Positions 24,892 through 34,513 of a stretch of 64,000 bases of DNA are shown here, piece after piece. This DNA is from Hyphomicrobiales bacterium. GTDB lineage: Bacteria; Pseudomonadota; Alphaproteobacteria; Rhizobiales; Rhizobiaceae. The notes under the pieces are model-generated. The model saw only the letters and a list, made by a program, of their open reading frames with translations, did no database searches and had not been told where the DNA came from. Position numbers and translations under genes: made by a program. Each line of letters begins with the position of its first letter. The first letter of the stretch is position 1. The stretch covers positions 1 to 64,000 of the forward strand of contig UBZP01000004.1 of the NCBI GenBank assembly GCA_900469965.1. The letters run 5' to 3'.

Positions 24892-26085
24892 ATGACGATT
24901 CTCGTGAAGAACAGCGACGCGCGGCGGATCTTCCTCGCCAAGCAGGGGCTCTGCGCGGCGCCGGGCCGCATGCTGGGCAAGCCGGGGCTGCTGCAGCTCA
25001 TCCACGACATCGGCTTCGTGCAGGTCGACAGCATCGCCACCGTCGAGCGCGCCCATCACCAGATCCTGTTCTCGCGCAACCAGACCTACCGGCGCGAACA
25101 TCTCGCCGACCTGCTCGAAAAGGACGGCGAGCTGTTCGAGAACTGGACGCACGACGCCTCGATCATCCCCAGCGCCTTCTATCCCTACTGGAAGCACAAG
25201 TTCCGCCGCGAGAACGACGCCATCCTGTCGCGCTGGCGCCGCTGGCAGGGGGAGGGGTTCGACGCGAGCTTCGAGGAGACCTATCGCCACATCGCCGAGC
25301 GCGGCGCCGTGCTGTCGCGCGAGTTGAAGGCGGCCGAGCACGAATCCGGCGGCTGGTGGAACTGGCACCCGAGCAAGACCGCGCTGGAATATCTCTGGCG
25401 CACCGGCAAGGTGGCGATCGCACGGCGCGAGAATTTCCAGAAGGTCTACGATCTGGCGGAGCGCGTGCTGCCGAAGCACCATCACGAGCCGGAGGTCGAC
25501 CACGAGGCCTTCGTCGACTGGGCCTGCCGCAGCGCACTGACGCGGCTCGGCTTTGCCACCCACGGCGAGATCGCCGCCTTCTGGGACCTCGTCACACCCG
25601 AGGAGGCAAAGGCCTGGGTCGAGGCGCACGCCGACGAATTGCGCCCGATCCGGGTCGAGACGACCGATGGCGGCAAGCCCCGGCCGTCGCACGCGTTTGC
25701 CGATTTCGCCGACCTGATGGCGGCAGCCCCCGAACCGCCGGGCCGGCTGCGGGTGCTGTCGCCCTTCGATCCGCTGATCCGCGACCGCAACCGCACGGAA
25801 CGGCTGTTCGGTTTCCTCTACCGCATCGAGGTCTTCGTGCCGGAGCCGAAACGGCAGTACGGCTACTACGTCTTCCCGCTTCTGGAAGGCGACCGCCTGA
25901 TCGGCCGCATCGACATGAAGGCGGACCGCAAGGCGGGCGAGCTGACCGTCAGGAAACTGTGGCTGGAGCCCGGGGTGCGGGCATCGGCGGGCCGGCTGGA
26001 GCGGCTGGAGGCGGAACTGGCGCGCCTTTCCCGTTTCACCGGCGTCGAGGACGTCCGCTATCTCGACGGCTGGCGGGACGGCTGA
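24892..26085 (+). CDS. YcaQ/AlkZ-like DNA glycosylase (winged-helix, HTH_42)
   Basis: This 397-residue protein matches the crosslink-repair glycosylase family. The catalytic-loop region reads FVQVDSIATVERAHHQILFSR, containing the Q-x-D motif of YcaQ. The family's later block SPFDPLIRDRNRTERLFGFLYRIE and YYVFPLLEGDRLIGRIDMKADR follow. E. coli YcaQ unhooks interstrand crosslinks and removes alkylated bases. The ATG at 24892 precedes the conserved start. It is divergent from bioM across about 100 bp. Confidence 0.88.
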   Translation: MTILVKNSDARRIFLAKQGLCAAPGRMLGKPGLLQLIHDIGFVQVDSIATVERAHHQILFSRNQTYRREHLADLLEKDGELFENWTHDASIIPSAFYPYWKHKFRRENDAILSRWRRWQGEGFDASFEETYRHIAERGAVLSRELKAAEHESGGWWNWHPSKTALEYLWRTGKVAIARRENFQKVYDLAERVLPKHHHEPEVDHEAFVDWACRSALTRLGFATHGEIAAFWDLVTPEEAKAWVEAHADELRPIRVETTDGGKPRPSHAFADFADLMAAAPEPPGRLRVLSPFDPLIRDRNRTERLFGFLYRIEVFVPEPKRQYGYYVFPLLEGDRLIGRIDMKADRKAGELTVRKLWLEPGVRASAGRLERLEAELARLSRFTGVEDVRYLDGWRDG

Positions 26086-26133
26086 ACCGGGGCGCCGGAG
26101 AGGGGCGGCAGGCAGGAGAGGCGGCCGGCAGGC

Positions 26134-27255
26134 TCAGAAGCGTACCCGCTTGCGGATCCGGCGCCAGCCGACGAGCAGCCGCTTGCCCATGTTGAGCGCC
26201 GCCAGCGGCGGGTAGGTCTTCTTCGTTTTCTTCAGCGCCGCCTGCAGCAGCTCGCGGATCTCCGGGATCTCGCGCAGCGCCTCGTCGTCGTAGTAGGTGA
26301 AGGTGGCGACCCGCCTGCCGAACAGCGTCTTTCCGGCCGGGCGCGGATACATCCGCTCGCGCAAGACCAGGAGCAGCCGCCGCTCGATCGCCGTGAACCT
26401 CCGCGACTTGCGCGGCAGAGAGAGCGTGCGGCGAGCCGGCGTGCCGGCCTTCGCCATGGTCTCGATGATCCGGGCCTTCTCCTCCGGCTTGAACAGGAAG
26501 CGCATCACCAGGCCGATATGGACGGCGCGACGGCTGTTCGCCTTGCCGGTCGGAAAGCTGCTCTCCTTGGCGAGCAGCCGGATGAATTCGGTCAGCTCGA
26601 TCGGCAGCCGCTCGTTGGTGGACGGCTTGGTCGGCTTCAGGTCGACGATGCCGAGCGCCACTTCGAGGAAATAGGCGTAGATGTCGATCTCCTGCCGCCG
26701 GATCTCCTCGTAGAGCAGGACCTTGTAGTCGACGCCCGGAAGCTCGGCGACCGGCCGGATCTCGCGCAGCGGGTTCATGAAGGTCGCCCGCGCCGGGCTG
26801 CGCAGCGGCTTCTCCATCCAGGTCGGCAGGCTCGGCGCCGAGCCCATGCTCGCCTTCTGCGCCCAGAACGAATAGATCGTGTCGAGCGGGTCGCGCAGCG
26901 TGTAGACCACGGTCAGCTTGCGCCGCCCGATGAGGTCCCCGATCGCCTGGAAGTGCCGCTTCTTCCAGCGCCGGAACCCTTCCGAGGACAAGAGGATGTC
27001 GAGCCCCTCGCGGTCCGCCCGCTGCAGCACCCGCATGAAATCGTCATAGGCCGGACCCTTCCGATGGACGAACTGGTCCTCGTGGTCGGAAAGGTCGTGA
27101 TGGGCGATGCCCACCCGCTCGCCGATCGACGGATAGAGCCAGCCGCGCTTCAAGAGCGCCTCGGCATTGTCGTGGAAGTTCGCCTGCATATAGGTGGTCG
27201 CGGTCTTGTGCGGACCGATGTGCATCACCAGGCGAGGGGGACGGTCGTGCTTCAT
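26134..27255 (-). CDS. P-loop sulfotransferase-like protein
   Basis: This 373-residue protein begins with VMHIGPHKTATTYMQ, the 5'-phosphosulfate-binding loop of sulfotransferase-like proteins (the family pattern is H-I-G-x-x-K-T-x-T-T). VVYTLRDPLDTIYSFWAQ contains the Arg and Ser expected of the 3'-phosphate site. It could transfer sulfate from PAPS to a polysaccharide or lipid. No PAPS-synthesis genes are near. The C-terminus is strongly basic. The ATG at 27255 is preferred to longer in-frame starts because homology begins there. The distant sulfatase at 229-1908 is not evidence of a shared pathway. Confidence 0.72.
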   Translation of the reverse strand: MKHDRPPRLVMHIGPHKTATTYMQANFHDNAEALLKRGWLYPSIGERVGIAHHDLSDHEDQFVHRKGPAYDDFMRVLQRADREGLDILLSSEGFRRWKKRHFQAIGDLIGRRKLTVVYTLRDPLDTIYSFWAQKASMGSAPSLPTWMEKPLRSPARATFMNPLREIRPVAELPGVDYKVLLYEEIRRQEIDIYAYFLEVALGIVDLKPTKPSTNERLPIELTEFIRLLAKESSFPTGKANSRRAVHIGLVMRFLFKPEEKARIIETMAKAGTPARRTLSLPRKSRRFTAIERRLLLVLRERMYPRPAGKTLFGRRVATFTYYDDEALREIPEIRELLQAALKKTKKTYPPLAALNMGKRLLVGWRRIRKRVRF

Positions 27256-27310
27256 GCAGGCTCTGGGGTCGGCGGAACGCTCTCGGGCAAAGTCCAGGGG
27301 CCGGGAACCG

Positions 27311-28411
27311 CTAGCAGATGTCGGTTGCGGCAATGCGAATGCCGAAGCCTTCCAGCCCGACATAGTGCCGCTCGCGCGACGCCATCAGCCGGATCGAGGC
27401 GATGCCCAGATCCTTCAGGATCTGCGCGCCGAGGCCGATTTCCAGCCATTCGTGTTCGCGTGCGGCCGCCTCGCTGTGCCCCTCGCGGTCGGCATTGCCC
27501 TTGCGCGCCGTCCGCGACACGCCGACGCCGACCGAGCCTTCGCGCAGGTAGACGATCACGCCGCGGCCGTGCTCGGCGATGCGCTTCATGATGCCCTCGA
27601 TGGCCCGGCCCGCGCCGAACACGTCTTCGCCGACGTTCTCCAGGTGCAGGCGCACCGGGATGTCGACCCCGTCGCGGATGTCGCCGAAGACGACCGCCAT
27701 GTGCTGCATCGGATCCCAGGGCAGCGAGTAGGTGGTGGCCTTCGCCTTGCCGAACGGGGTCTCGATCTCGAAGGTCGTGACCTGCTCGATCAGCGTCTCC
27801 TTGCGCTGGCGGTAGGCGATCAGGTCGGCGACCGAGATCTGCTTCAGCCCGTGGGCCTCGGCGAATGCCTCCACCTGCGGCCCGCGCATCACGGTGCCGT
27901 CGTCGTTGACGAGCTCGCTGATCACGCCGATCGGCGGCAGGCTCGCGAGCTTGCAGAGGTCGACGGCGGCTTCGGTATGCCCGGAGCGCATCAGCACGCC
28001 GCCCTCGCGGGCGACCAGCGGGAAGATGTGGCCGGGGCGGACGAAGTCGGTCGCGCCGACGTTCGGGTTTGCCAGGTTGCGCACTGTCAGCGTCCGGTCG
28101 TCGGCCGAAATGCCGGTGGTCGTGCCGTGCTTGAAGTCGACCGAGACCGTGAACGCGGTGGTGTGCGCCGAATCGTTCTCCGCCACCATCGCCCCCAGGT
28201 TCAGGCGCTTGGCCTCCTCGCGCGGCATCGGCGTGCAGACGATGCCGGAGGTGTGCCGGACGATGAAGGCCATCTTCTCGGGCGTGCAGTGGACCGCGGC
28301 GACGATCAGGTCGCCCTCGTTCTCCCGGCCGCCATCATCGGTGACGACGACGATCTCGCCCGCCTCGAACGCCCGGATGGCATCGACTACGCGCTTCTGG
28401 TCAAAGGACAT
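27311..28411 (-). CDS. ribB: 3,4-dihydroxy-2-butanone-4-phosphate synthase with degenerate RibA-like domain
   Basis: The N-terminal half (about residues 1-205) is a complete RibB: VTDDGGRENEGDLIVAA, GIVCTPMP and RSGHTEAAVDL carry the acidic metal ligands and ribulose-5-phosphate site. It makes the four-carbon unit of riboflavin. The C-terminal half follows the GTP-cyclohydrolase-II fold, but the zinc cysteines of RibA (C-x10-C-x-C) are missing; in their place is RLHLENVGEDVFGAGRAI. That domain should therefore not hydrolyse GTP. It precedes aroC's stop by 24 bp on the same strand, so aroC is transcribed first. Confidence 0.9.
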   Translation of the reverse strand: MSFDQKRVVDAIRAFEAGEIVVVTDDGGRENEGDLIVAAVHCTPEKMAFIVRHTSGIVCTPMPREEAKRLNLGAMVAENDSAHTTAFTVSVDFKHGTTTGISADDRTLTVRNLANPNVGATDFVRPGHIFPLVAREGGVLMRSGHTEAAVDLCKLASLPPIGVISELVNDDGTVMRGPQVEAFAEAHGLKQISVADLIAYRQRKETLIEQVTTFEIETPFGKAKATTYSLPWDPMQHMAVVFGDIRDGVDIPVRLHLENVGEDVFGAGRAIEGIMKRIAEHGRGVIVYLREGSVGVGVSRTARKGNADREGHSEAAAREHEWLEIGLGAQILKDLGIASIRLMASRERHYVGLEGFGIRIAATDIC

Positions 28412-28435
28412 CTCGCTCCTCCTGATCGTCTGGAA

Positions 28436-29533
28436 CTATTTCAGCCGGCCGGTCTGGCCGCGGTCGCGCAGGTAGTGATCGGCGATCGCGCAGGCCACCA
28501 TCGCCTCGCCGATCGGCACCGCGCGGATGCCGACGCAGGGGTCGTGCCGGCCCTTGGTGCGCACGTCGACCTCGTTGCCGTCGCTGTCGATCGAGCGGCG
28601 CTCGGTCAGGATCGACGAGGTCGGCTTGATGGCGAAGCGCGCCACCACCGGCTGGCCCGTGGCGATGCCGCCGAGGATGCCGCCGGCGTGGTTGGACAGG
28701 AACATCGGCTTGCCGTCCGCGCCGATGCGCATCTCGTCGGCATTCTCCTCGCCGGTGATGCCGGCGGCCTCGAAGCCGTTGCCGATCTCCACGCCCTTGA
28801 CCGCGTTGATCGACATCAGGTTGGCGGCGATGTCCTGGTCGAGCTTGGCGTAGATCGGCGCACCGATCCCGGCCGGCACGCCTTCGGCGACCACCTCGAC
28901 GACCGCCCCGACCGAGGATCCGGCCTTGCGGATGCCGTCGAGATACTCCTCCCAGACCGGCACGATCGCCGGATCGGGGGCGAAGAACGGATTGCCGTCG
29001 ACGACGCTCCAGTCCCAGTTGTCGCGGTTGATCTTGTGCTTGCCGATCTGCACCAGCGCGGCGCGGACGGAAAGCCCCGGCACGACCTTGCGGGCGATGC
29101 CGCCGGCTGCGACGCGCGCCGCCGTCTCGCGCGCGGACGAGCGTCCGCCGCCGCGGTAGTCGCGGATGCCGTACTTCACGTCGTAGGTATAGTCGGCATG
29201 GCCCGGACGATAGCGCTTGGCGATCTCCGAATAGTCCTTGGAGCGCTGGTCGGTGTTCTCGATCATCATCGAGATCGGCGTGCCGGTGGTGACCAGCGTC
29301 TCGCCGTCCTCGTCGGTCATCACGCCCGAGAGCACCCGCACCAGGTCGTCCTCGCGGCGCTGGGTGACGAAGCGGGACTGGCCGGGCTTGCGCTTGTCGA
29401 GCCAGGCCTGGATCTCGGAGAGGGTGAAGCGGATGCCGGGCGGGCAGCCGTCGACGACGCAGCCGAGCGCCGGGCCGTGGCTCTCGCCCCAGGTGGTGAC
29501 GCGGAACAGATGACCGAAGGTGTTGTGCGACAT
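28436..29533 (-). CDS. aroC: Chorismate synthase
   Basis: This 365-residue enzyme uses reduced FMN to convert EPSP to chorismate for aromatic amino acids. Signatures include [21 protein letters not shown] near the N-terminus, [17 protein letters not shown] in the middle, and [16 protein letters not shown] with [14 protein letters not shown]. Length is normal. The gene heads a minus-strand pair with ribB. Upstream, 147 bp separate it from the GGDEF-EAL gene. Confidence 0.95.
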   Translation of the reverse strand: MSHNTFGHLFRVTTWGESHGPALGCVVDGCPPGIRFTLSEIQAWLDKRKPGQSRFVTQRREDDLVRVLSGVMTDEDGETLVTTGTPISMMIENTDQRSKDYSEIAKRYRPGHADYTYDVKYGIRDYRGGGRSSARETAARVAAGGIARKVVPGLSVRAALVQIGKHKINRDNWDWSVVDGNPFFAPDPAIVPVWEEYLDGIRKAGSSVGAVVEVVAEGVPAGIGAPIYAKLDQDIAANLMSINAVKGVEIGNGFEAAGITGEENADEMRIGADGKPMFLSNHAGGILGGIATGQPVVARFAIKPTSSILTERRSIDSDGNEVDVRTKGRHDPCVGIRAVPIGEAMVACAIADHYLRDRGQTGRLK

Positions 29534-29679
29534 GAATTCCTGCCCGATGCAAGCGGTCTTGCGGCGCAGGCGGCGGCAGCCTGTGCTTCCGGCCGCACTC
29601 ATAGTGCCGATTGCGGCAAAGTTGAAGTCTTTCTTGGCGGTAAAGTGGCGATCCCCCGGAAAGGTCCGGGCGGATCGGC

Positions 29680-32406
29680 TCAGGAGGCCGCCTTCCAGCG
29701 CTGTTCCAGCACGTAGGCCTGGAAATCCTCGCGCGACAGCGGCGCGGCGAAGGCATAGCCCTGCAGCAGGTCGCAGCCGAGCGCGCTCAGCAGCTCGGCA
29801 TGCGCCATCGTCTCCACCCCCTCGGCGACGATCTCGATGCCGAGCGAACGGCCGATCTCGATGATCGAGCGCACCAGCGCCTGCTCGTGGCGCGAGCTCA
29901 GGATCGGCGCGACGAGCTGCCGGTCGATCTTCAGCCGCTTCGGCCGGAGCTTCAAGAGGCTGACGATGGAGGTGTGCCCGGTGCCGAAGTCGTCGAGTTC
30001 GATGTCGATGCCGAGCTCCTTGATGCGCTGGATGTTCTTCTGGACGATGTCGTCGGTCTCGTCGAGGAAGATCGCCTCGACGAGCTCGAACGAGATCTGC
30101 CCGGGCCGGATCGAGAGGCCGGAGAGGCTGTCGGCGAGGGTCTCGTCGCGCAGCCGCCGGGCCGAGACGTTCACCGAGATCTTGGGTAGCGGCATGCCCT
30201 TGGCGGTCCAGCGGCTGGCGTCGATCAGCGCCTTCTCCAGCATGATGCGGTCGAGTGTCGCCATCACGTTCAGGTCCTCGGCGATCGCGAGGAAGCGGCT
30301 GGGCGGAAGGATGCCGTTCTGCGGGTGGCGCCAGCGGATCAGCGCCTCGGCGCCGAGGAGTTCCAGCGAGCGGGCGCAGATCTGCGGCTGGTAGTAGGGG
30401 ATGAACTCGTTGTTCTCGATGCCGCTGAGGATGTCGTCGGCGATCCGCTTGTTGCGGACGATCTCCGCCTCGATGACGGCGTCGAAGAACTCGTGGCGGT
30501 TTCGACCCTGCGCCTTGGCCCGGTAGAGGGCGATGTCGGCGTTGACGAGCAGCTTGCGCGTGGCGATCCGCCGGCCGCTGCCGACGGCGATGCCGATGCT
30601 GACCCCGAAGCGGCACATGTGGCCGTTGTATTCGACCGGCTGGCGCATCAGCTCGATCACGCGCTGGGACAGGGCCGAGAGATAGGCGCGGCTGTTGCGG
30701 TCACAGACGACGACCACGAACTCGTCGCCGCCGATGCGGGCGACGAGATCGCCGGGCGCCACGGCCTCGCCGAGGATCTTCGCCACATGGACGAGCAGCG
30801 CGTCGCCGGCGGCGTGGCCGAGCGTGTCGTTGATCTGCTTGAACCGGTCCAGGTCGATATGCAGGATGCCGATCCGCACGTCCTCGGCGACGCTGCGGAT
30901 CGCCACGGCGTTCAGGTGCTCGTCGAGCTTTCGGCGGTTGCCGAGGCCCGTGAGCGGGTCGTGCAGGGCGTTGTGCTCGATGCGGTTCTTCGCCAGCTCC
31001 AGCTCGGTGTTCTTGGCGTCCGCCAGCGCCTTGGCGCGTTCGGATTCCTCCTTCGCCGCCTTCAGCCGGTCATGCAGCAGCACGTCCTCGGTCACGTCCC
31101 AGCTGATGCCGATCAGCTTCTCGTCGCCGTCGATCGTCAGCAGCGAGCCGACGTTGCGAAGGTGGCGGATACCGCCGTCGGGCAGCAGCACCCGGTACTG
31201 CGAGAAATAGCCGGACTGTTCGACAATGGCAGCGGTGGCGGCCTGGTCGGCCGCCGCAAGGTCGTCGGGATGGACGACCGAACGCCACAGCGCGTTGCTC
31301 GGGGCCTCCCCGGGCGGCAGCCCGTGCAGCAGGAACATCCGGCGGTCCCAGTTGCGCTCCTGCCGGCCGAGCGAGATTTCCCAGATGCCGGTCTTGGAGG
31401 CCTCGAGGGCGAGGTCCAGACGCTGGGACAGCGCGCGGATCTCCGTCTCGCGCGCCCGCATCCCGGCGAGGTGGCGCTGCCGCTCGCTGACGAGGCCGCC
31501 CGTGAGGAAGATCGGCAGGATGATGACGAGGGCGGCGCCGGCGGTGAGCAGGCGGACCTGGGTGGCGTTGTCGCGCGGGGTGTCCCAGCCGGTGGCGGGG
31601 ATCGCGGCGAGCTCCCAGTTTCCGCCCGGGAAGTCGACGGTGCGGCGCACCGAATCGCCGTTGAAGATCTCCGGGTCGCCGAAGAAGGGGTCCTGGATGT
31701 TGCCGGAGACGCTGACGTCGCGGATCGACAGGCTAATGGTGGCGCTGCCCTTCCAGTGCTCGCTCTTGCGCCCGTCCGAAGGGGTGACGAGACCCGCGTC
31801 GATGTAGATCCGGCGCTCGTCGATGACGCCCTCGATATAGCCCCAGAAGTTGAAGGCGCCGCGGTCGGTGCCGAACACCGGAATGAACAGGTTGAAGGCG
31901 CGGCTGCCGTCGGGCAGATGCATGGGGCCGAGCATCAGCGGCCGGCCGAAGGCGCGGTTGGTCTCGGCGGCCGCACGAAACGAGTGGAAACGGTTCAGGT
32001 CGGTGCCCTTGTAGCGCTCGTTGCCGGGCAGGGGGAAAGTCTGCGCGACCACCCCCTCCGGTGCGGCCGACACCCGGCGCAACTGCACGTTCTGCACCAT
32101 CAGCTTGCGCGCCAGCACGTCGAACTGGGCGGCCGCCTGTTCCGGCGACACGGCGAACATGTTGGCCAGTCCGCGCAGCGCCGAGACGCTCTTGTCGATC
32201 TCGCCTTCGAGCCTTGCGCTGATCAGCGTCAGTTCGTTGGCGACGCGGGCGTGCAGTTCGTTGCGATAGAGCCGTTCGCCCTGCCGCTCATAGGCGTGGC
32301 CGGCAACGAAGATGACGGTTGCGGCGATCGCGGCAGGCAGGATCGACGGCCTGGCCCAGTCGGCGATGGTCCTCAATCGTCGGCCAATCGTAGTCGGCTG
32401 TATCAA
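29680..32406 (-). CDS. Membrane CHASE-PAS-GGDEF-EAL cyclic-di-GMP enzyme
   Basis: This 908-residue sensor has TM1 at about residues 21-40, a periplasmic CHASE-type domain (about 50-275, FGRPLMLGP and FIPVFG), TM2 at about 286-305, and a PAS domain at about 325-440. A GGDEF domain follows with intact active site 559-563, and an EAL domain with Glu687-Ala-Leu and [10 protein letters not shown]. Both synthase and phosphodiesterase sites look complete. The inhibitory RxxD site before GGDEF is lost (APGD), so product inhibition may be absent. It probably sets local cyclic-di-GMP level in response to an external ligand. Confidence 0.92.
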   Translation of the reverse strand: MIQPTTIGRRLRTIADWARPSILPAAIAATVIFVAGHAYERQGERLYRNELHARVANELTLISARLEGEIDKSVSALRGLANMFAVSPEQAAAQFDVLARKLMVQNVQLRRVSAAPEGVVAQTFPLPGNERYKGTDLNRFHSFRAAAETNRAFGRPLMLGPMHLPDGSRAFNLFIPVFGTDRGAFNFWGYIEGVIDERRIYIDAGLVTPSDGRKSEHWKGSATISLSIRDVSVSGNIQDPFFGDPEIFNGDSVRRTVDFPGGNWELAAIPATGWDTPRDNATQVRLLTAGAALVIILPIFLTGGLVSERQRHLAGMRARETEIRALSQRLDLALEASKTGIWEISLGRQERNWDRRMFLLHGLPPGEAPSNALWRSVVHPDDLAAADQAATAAIVEQSGYFSQYRVLLPDGGIRHLRNVGSLLTIDGDEKLIGISWDVTEDVLLHDRLKAAKEESERAKALADAKNTELELAKNRIEHNALHDPLTGLGNRRKLDEHLNAVAIRSVAEDVRIGILHIDLDRFKQINDTLGHAAGDALLVHVAKILGEAVAPGDLVARIGGDEFVVVVCDRNSRAYLSALSQRVIELMRQPVEYNGHMCRFGVSIGIAVGSGRRIATRKLLVNADIALYRAKAQGRNRHEFFDAVIEAEIVRNKRIADDILSGIENNEFIPYYQPQICARSLELLGAEALIRWRHPQNGILPPSRFLAIAEDLNVMATLDRIMLEKALIDASRWTAKGMPLPKISVNVSARRLRDETLADSLSGLSIRPGQISFELVEAIFLDETDDIVQKNIQRIKELGIDIELDDFGTGHTSIVSLLKLRPKRLKIDRQLVAPILSSRHEQALVRSIIEIGRSLGIEIVAEGVETMAHAELLSALGCDLLQGYAFAAPLSREDFQAYVLEQRWKAAS

Positions 32407-32657
32407 TGCCCCGGTCCCCTAACGTCACGGCACAGTAGGCAGCGTCGATTAAGATAGGATTGATAGGCGCTTCCGCCTTCTCGCAACCTTCAGGTGCCGA
32501 AATTCGGTCGTGGATCGTCGTGCCGGGGGATTGATGGCCGCCCCGTTTGCGGGCATCCAATAGCGCACGGAACGCCGCGGGGGCGAATTTCGCCATATTC
32601 GGGAGGCATTCAGGCGTGACAGGCAGGAACACCGATTTCCGAAAGAGGACAAGGACG

Positions 32658-32918
32658 ATGCGTTTTGTAGTCGCCGCGCTGCTGGCCGCAGCCGGTATTC
32701 TTTCGCCGCTGGCCGCCCATGCCGAGAGCGCGGACGTGGAAGCCACCATCACCAGTGTCGACACCAATGCCCTGAGCCTTTCGCTCGACGACGGCAAGAA
32801 GTACCAGGCGCCGGAGGAGTTCAATTTCGAAGGTCTGCAGCCGGGCGTGAAGGTCGTGGTCTTCTATACCGAAGTCGACGGCAAGCGCGTCATCGACGAC
32901 CTGGAGATCGTGCAGTAA
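32658..32918 (+). CDS. DUF1344 family secreted protein
   Basis: This 86-residue protein has a signal peptide (MRFVVAALLAAAGILSPLAAHAES). The mature domain reads VEATITSVDTNALSLSLDDGKKYQAPEEFNF and VVVFYTEVDGKRVIDDLEI, an OB-like small domain seen widely in Rhizobiales as DUF1344. No function is established. The ATG at 32658 is placed directly before the signal sequence. The 251 bp between it and the divergent GGDEF-EAL gene hold both promoters. Confidence 0.85.
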   Translation: MRFVVAALLAAAGILSPLAAHAESADVEATITSVDTNALSLSLDDGKKYQAPEEFNFEGLQPGVKVVVFYTEVDGKRVIDDLEIVQ

Positions 32919-32969
32919 CGATCGTACGCTCGCAGCTGTGGCTCGCCGAAGGGGGCGGGCCGGGGCCGC

Positions 32970-33551
32970 TCACAGCCAGGTCGCGCCGCTGTCGTCGATC
33001 CTGAGAATCCGGTCCTGGTGGATCGCCGCGTTGGCGGCGTCGGCGAGCGGCATGCCGCTGAACTTGAACAGCGCCCGGAACACGCCGCCATGGCTGACGC
33101 AGACCGTCGGCCGCTCCACGTTGTTGAACCAGGAGCCCACCCGCCACGACAGGATCTCGTAGCTCTCGGCGTCCTCGCCCGGCGGGATGAAGTCCCACTT
33201 GGAGCGGGCGCGCGCCTTGACCTTGTCGCGCACCGTCTGCTTGAGTTCGGAAATGGTGAAGCCTTCCCAGTCGCCGAAGGAGACCTCCACGAGCCGGTCG
33301 TCGGTGCGATAGGCGAGGGGGTCGAGCCCCATCGCGGCGCGCACGAGCTCCATGGTCTCCCGCGTCCGCCCGAGCGGGCTTGCGACATAGTCGAAGTCGG
33401 GGGCCGTCGCGCCGAGGATTTCCTTCAGCGCCAGGCCGTTGCCGGTCGCCTGCCGGCGACCGGTGTCGTTGAGCGGGATGTCCTTCTGACCCTGCAGCCG
33501 GCCCTCTGCGTTCCAGTCGGTCTGGCCGTGGCGGATCATGTAGACAAGCAC
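32970..33551 (-). CDS. Histidine phosphatase family protein (phosphoglycerate-mutase-like)
   Basis: This 193-residue protein has the catalytic motif MIRHGQTDWNAEGRLQG near the N-terminus, ASPLGRTRETMEL with the second phosphate-binding Arg, and VSHGGVFRALF with the second catalytic His. The family dephosphorylates small phosphate esters. The exact substrate is unknown. It lies 22 bp downstream of fabI, in the same direction, and is probably co-transcribed with it. Confidence 0.88.
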   Translation of the reverse strand: MLVYMIRHGQTDWNAEGRLQGQKDIPLNDTGRRQATGNGLALKEILGATAPDFDYVASPLGRTRETMELVRAAMGLDPLAYRTDDRLVEVSFGDWEGFTISELKQTVRDKVKARARSKWDFIPPGEDAESYEILSWRVGSWFNNVERPTVCVSHGGVFRALFKFSGMPLADAANAAIHQDRILRIDDSGATWL

Positions 33552-33573
33552 GCTGTCGCTCCGGGCGTCTGCC

Positions 33574-34392
33574 TCAGTCCTTGATGACCGAGATATCGGG
33601 CGCGTCCACCGCCTTCATGCCGACGACATGATAGCCGCTGTCGGCGTGGTGGACTTCGCCGGTGACGGAGCGGGAGAGGTCGGAGAGCATGTAGAGCCCG
33701 ACGTCGCCCACTTCCTCGATGGTCACGGTCCGGCGCAGCGGCGCGTTGTATTCGTTCCACTTCAGGATGTAGCGGAAGTCGCCGATGCCGGAGGCCGCCA
33801 GCGTCTTGATCGGGCCGGCGGAGATCGCGTTGACGCGGATGTTCTTCGGCCCGAGGTCGACCGCCAGGTACTTGACGCTCGCCTCGAGCGCCGCCTTGGC
33901 GACGCCCATGACGTTGTAGTTCGGCATGACCTTCTCGGCGCCGTAATACGTCAGCGTCAGCATCGAGCCGCCATCCGTCATCAGCTTCTCGGCGCGGCGT
34001 GCGACCGAGGTGAACGAATAGACGGAGATCTGCATCGTCTTGGCGAAGTTGTCGGCGGTGGTGTCGACGTAGCGCCCCGTCAGCTCGTCCTTGTCGGAAA
34101 AGCCGATCGCATGCACGAGGAAGTCGATCTTGCCCCACATCTTTTCGAGGTTGTCGAAGACTGCGTCGATCGAGGCCTCGTCGCCGACGTCGCAGTGCCC
34201 GGCGAGCACGCCGCCGAGCTCCGCCGCGAGCGGCTCGACGCGCTTCTTGAGGGCGTCGCCCTGGTAGGTAAGGGCGACTTCGGCACCCTGCGCGCGAACT
34301 GCCTTGGCGATACCCCACGCGATGGAGCGGTTGTTTGCCACGCCCATGATGACGCCGCGCTTCCCGCTCATCAGACCGGATGCCTGAACCAT
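33574..34392 (-). CDS. fabI: Enoyl-[acyl-carrier-protein] reductase (NADH), FabI type
   Basis: This 272-residue SDR-fold enzyme does the last reduction of each fatty-acid elongation cycle. It has the FabI N-terminal signature GKRGVIMGVANNRSIAWGIAKA, the HAIGFSDKDEL segment, and the catalytic pair in TYYGAEKVMPNYNVMGVAKAALE (Tyr, six residues, Lys after the second Tyr). The GHYHVVG-like tail is present as HHADSGYHVVG. Rhizobiaceae often carry two fabI paralogues; only one is in view. A 15-bp palindrome lies 33-47 bp upstream of the start. Confidence 0.94.
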   Translation of the reverse strand: MVQASGLMSGKRGVIMGVANNRSIAWGIAKAVRAQGAEVALTYQGDALKKRVEPLAAELGGVLAGHCDVGDEASIDAVFDNLEKMWGKIDFLVHAIGFSDKDELTGRYVDTTADNFAKTMQISVYSFTSVARRAEKLMTDGGSMLTLTYYGAEKVMPNYNVMGVAKAALEASVKYLAVDLGPKNIRVNAISAGPIKTLAASGIGDFRYILKWNEYNAPLRRTVTIEEVGDVGLYMLSDLSRSVTGEVHHADSGYHVVGMKAVDAPDISVIKD

Positions 34393-34424
34393 GGAATGTC
34401 CCTTGCTGATTTAATTCGATTTGA

Positions 34425-34439
34425 GCCTATGGCATAGGC
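34425..34439. promoter_or_regulatory. Perfect 15-bp palindrome upstream of fabI
   Basis: GCCTATG-G-CATAGGC is an exact inverted repeat. It lies in the fabI promoter region, within an otherwise AT-leaning segment, and so is positioned as a possible operator. No regulator is assigned. Confidence 0.45.
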
Positions 34440-34513
34440 CGCTATCCGGTTCAAGCAGGACAGGTTCAGGAACTGTTAGCGCCCGTAACAATGGGTGCGA
34501 TTTCATCAAAACG

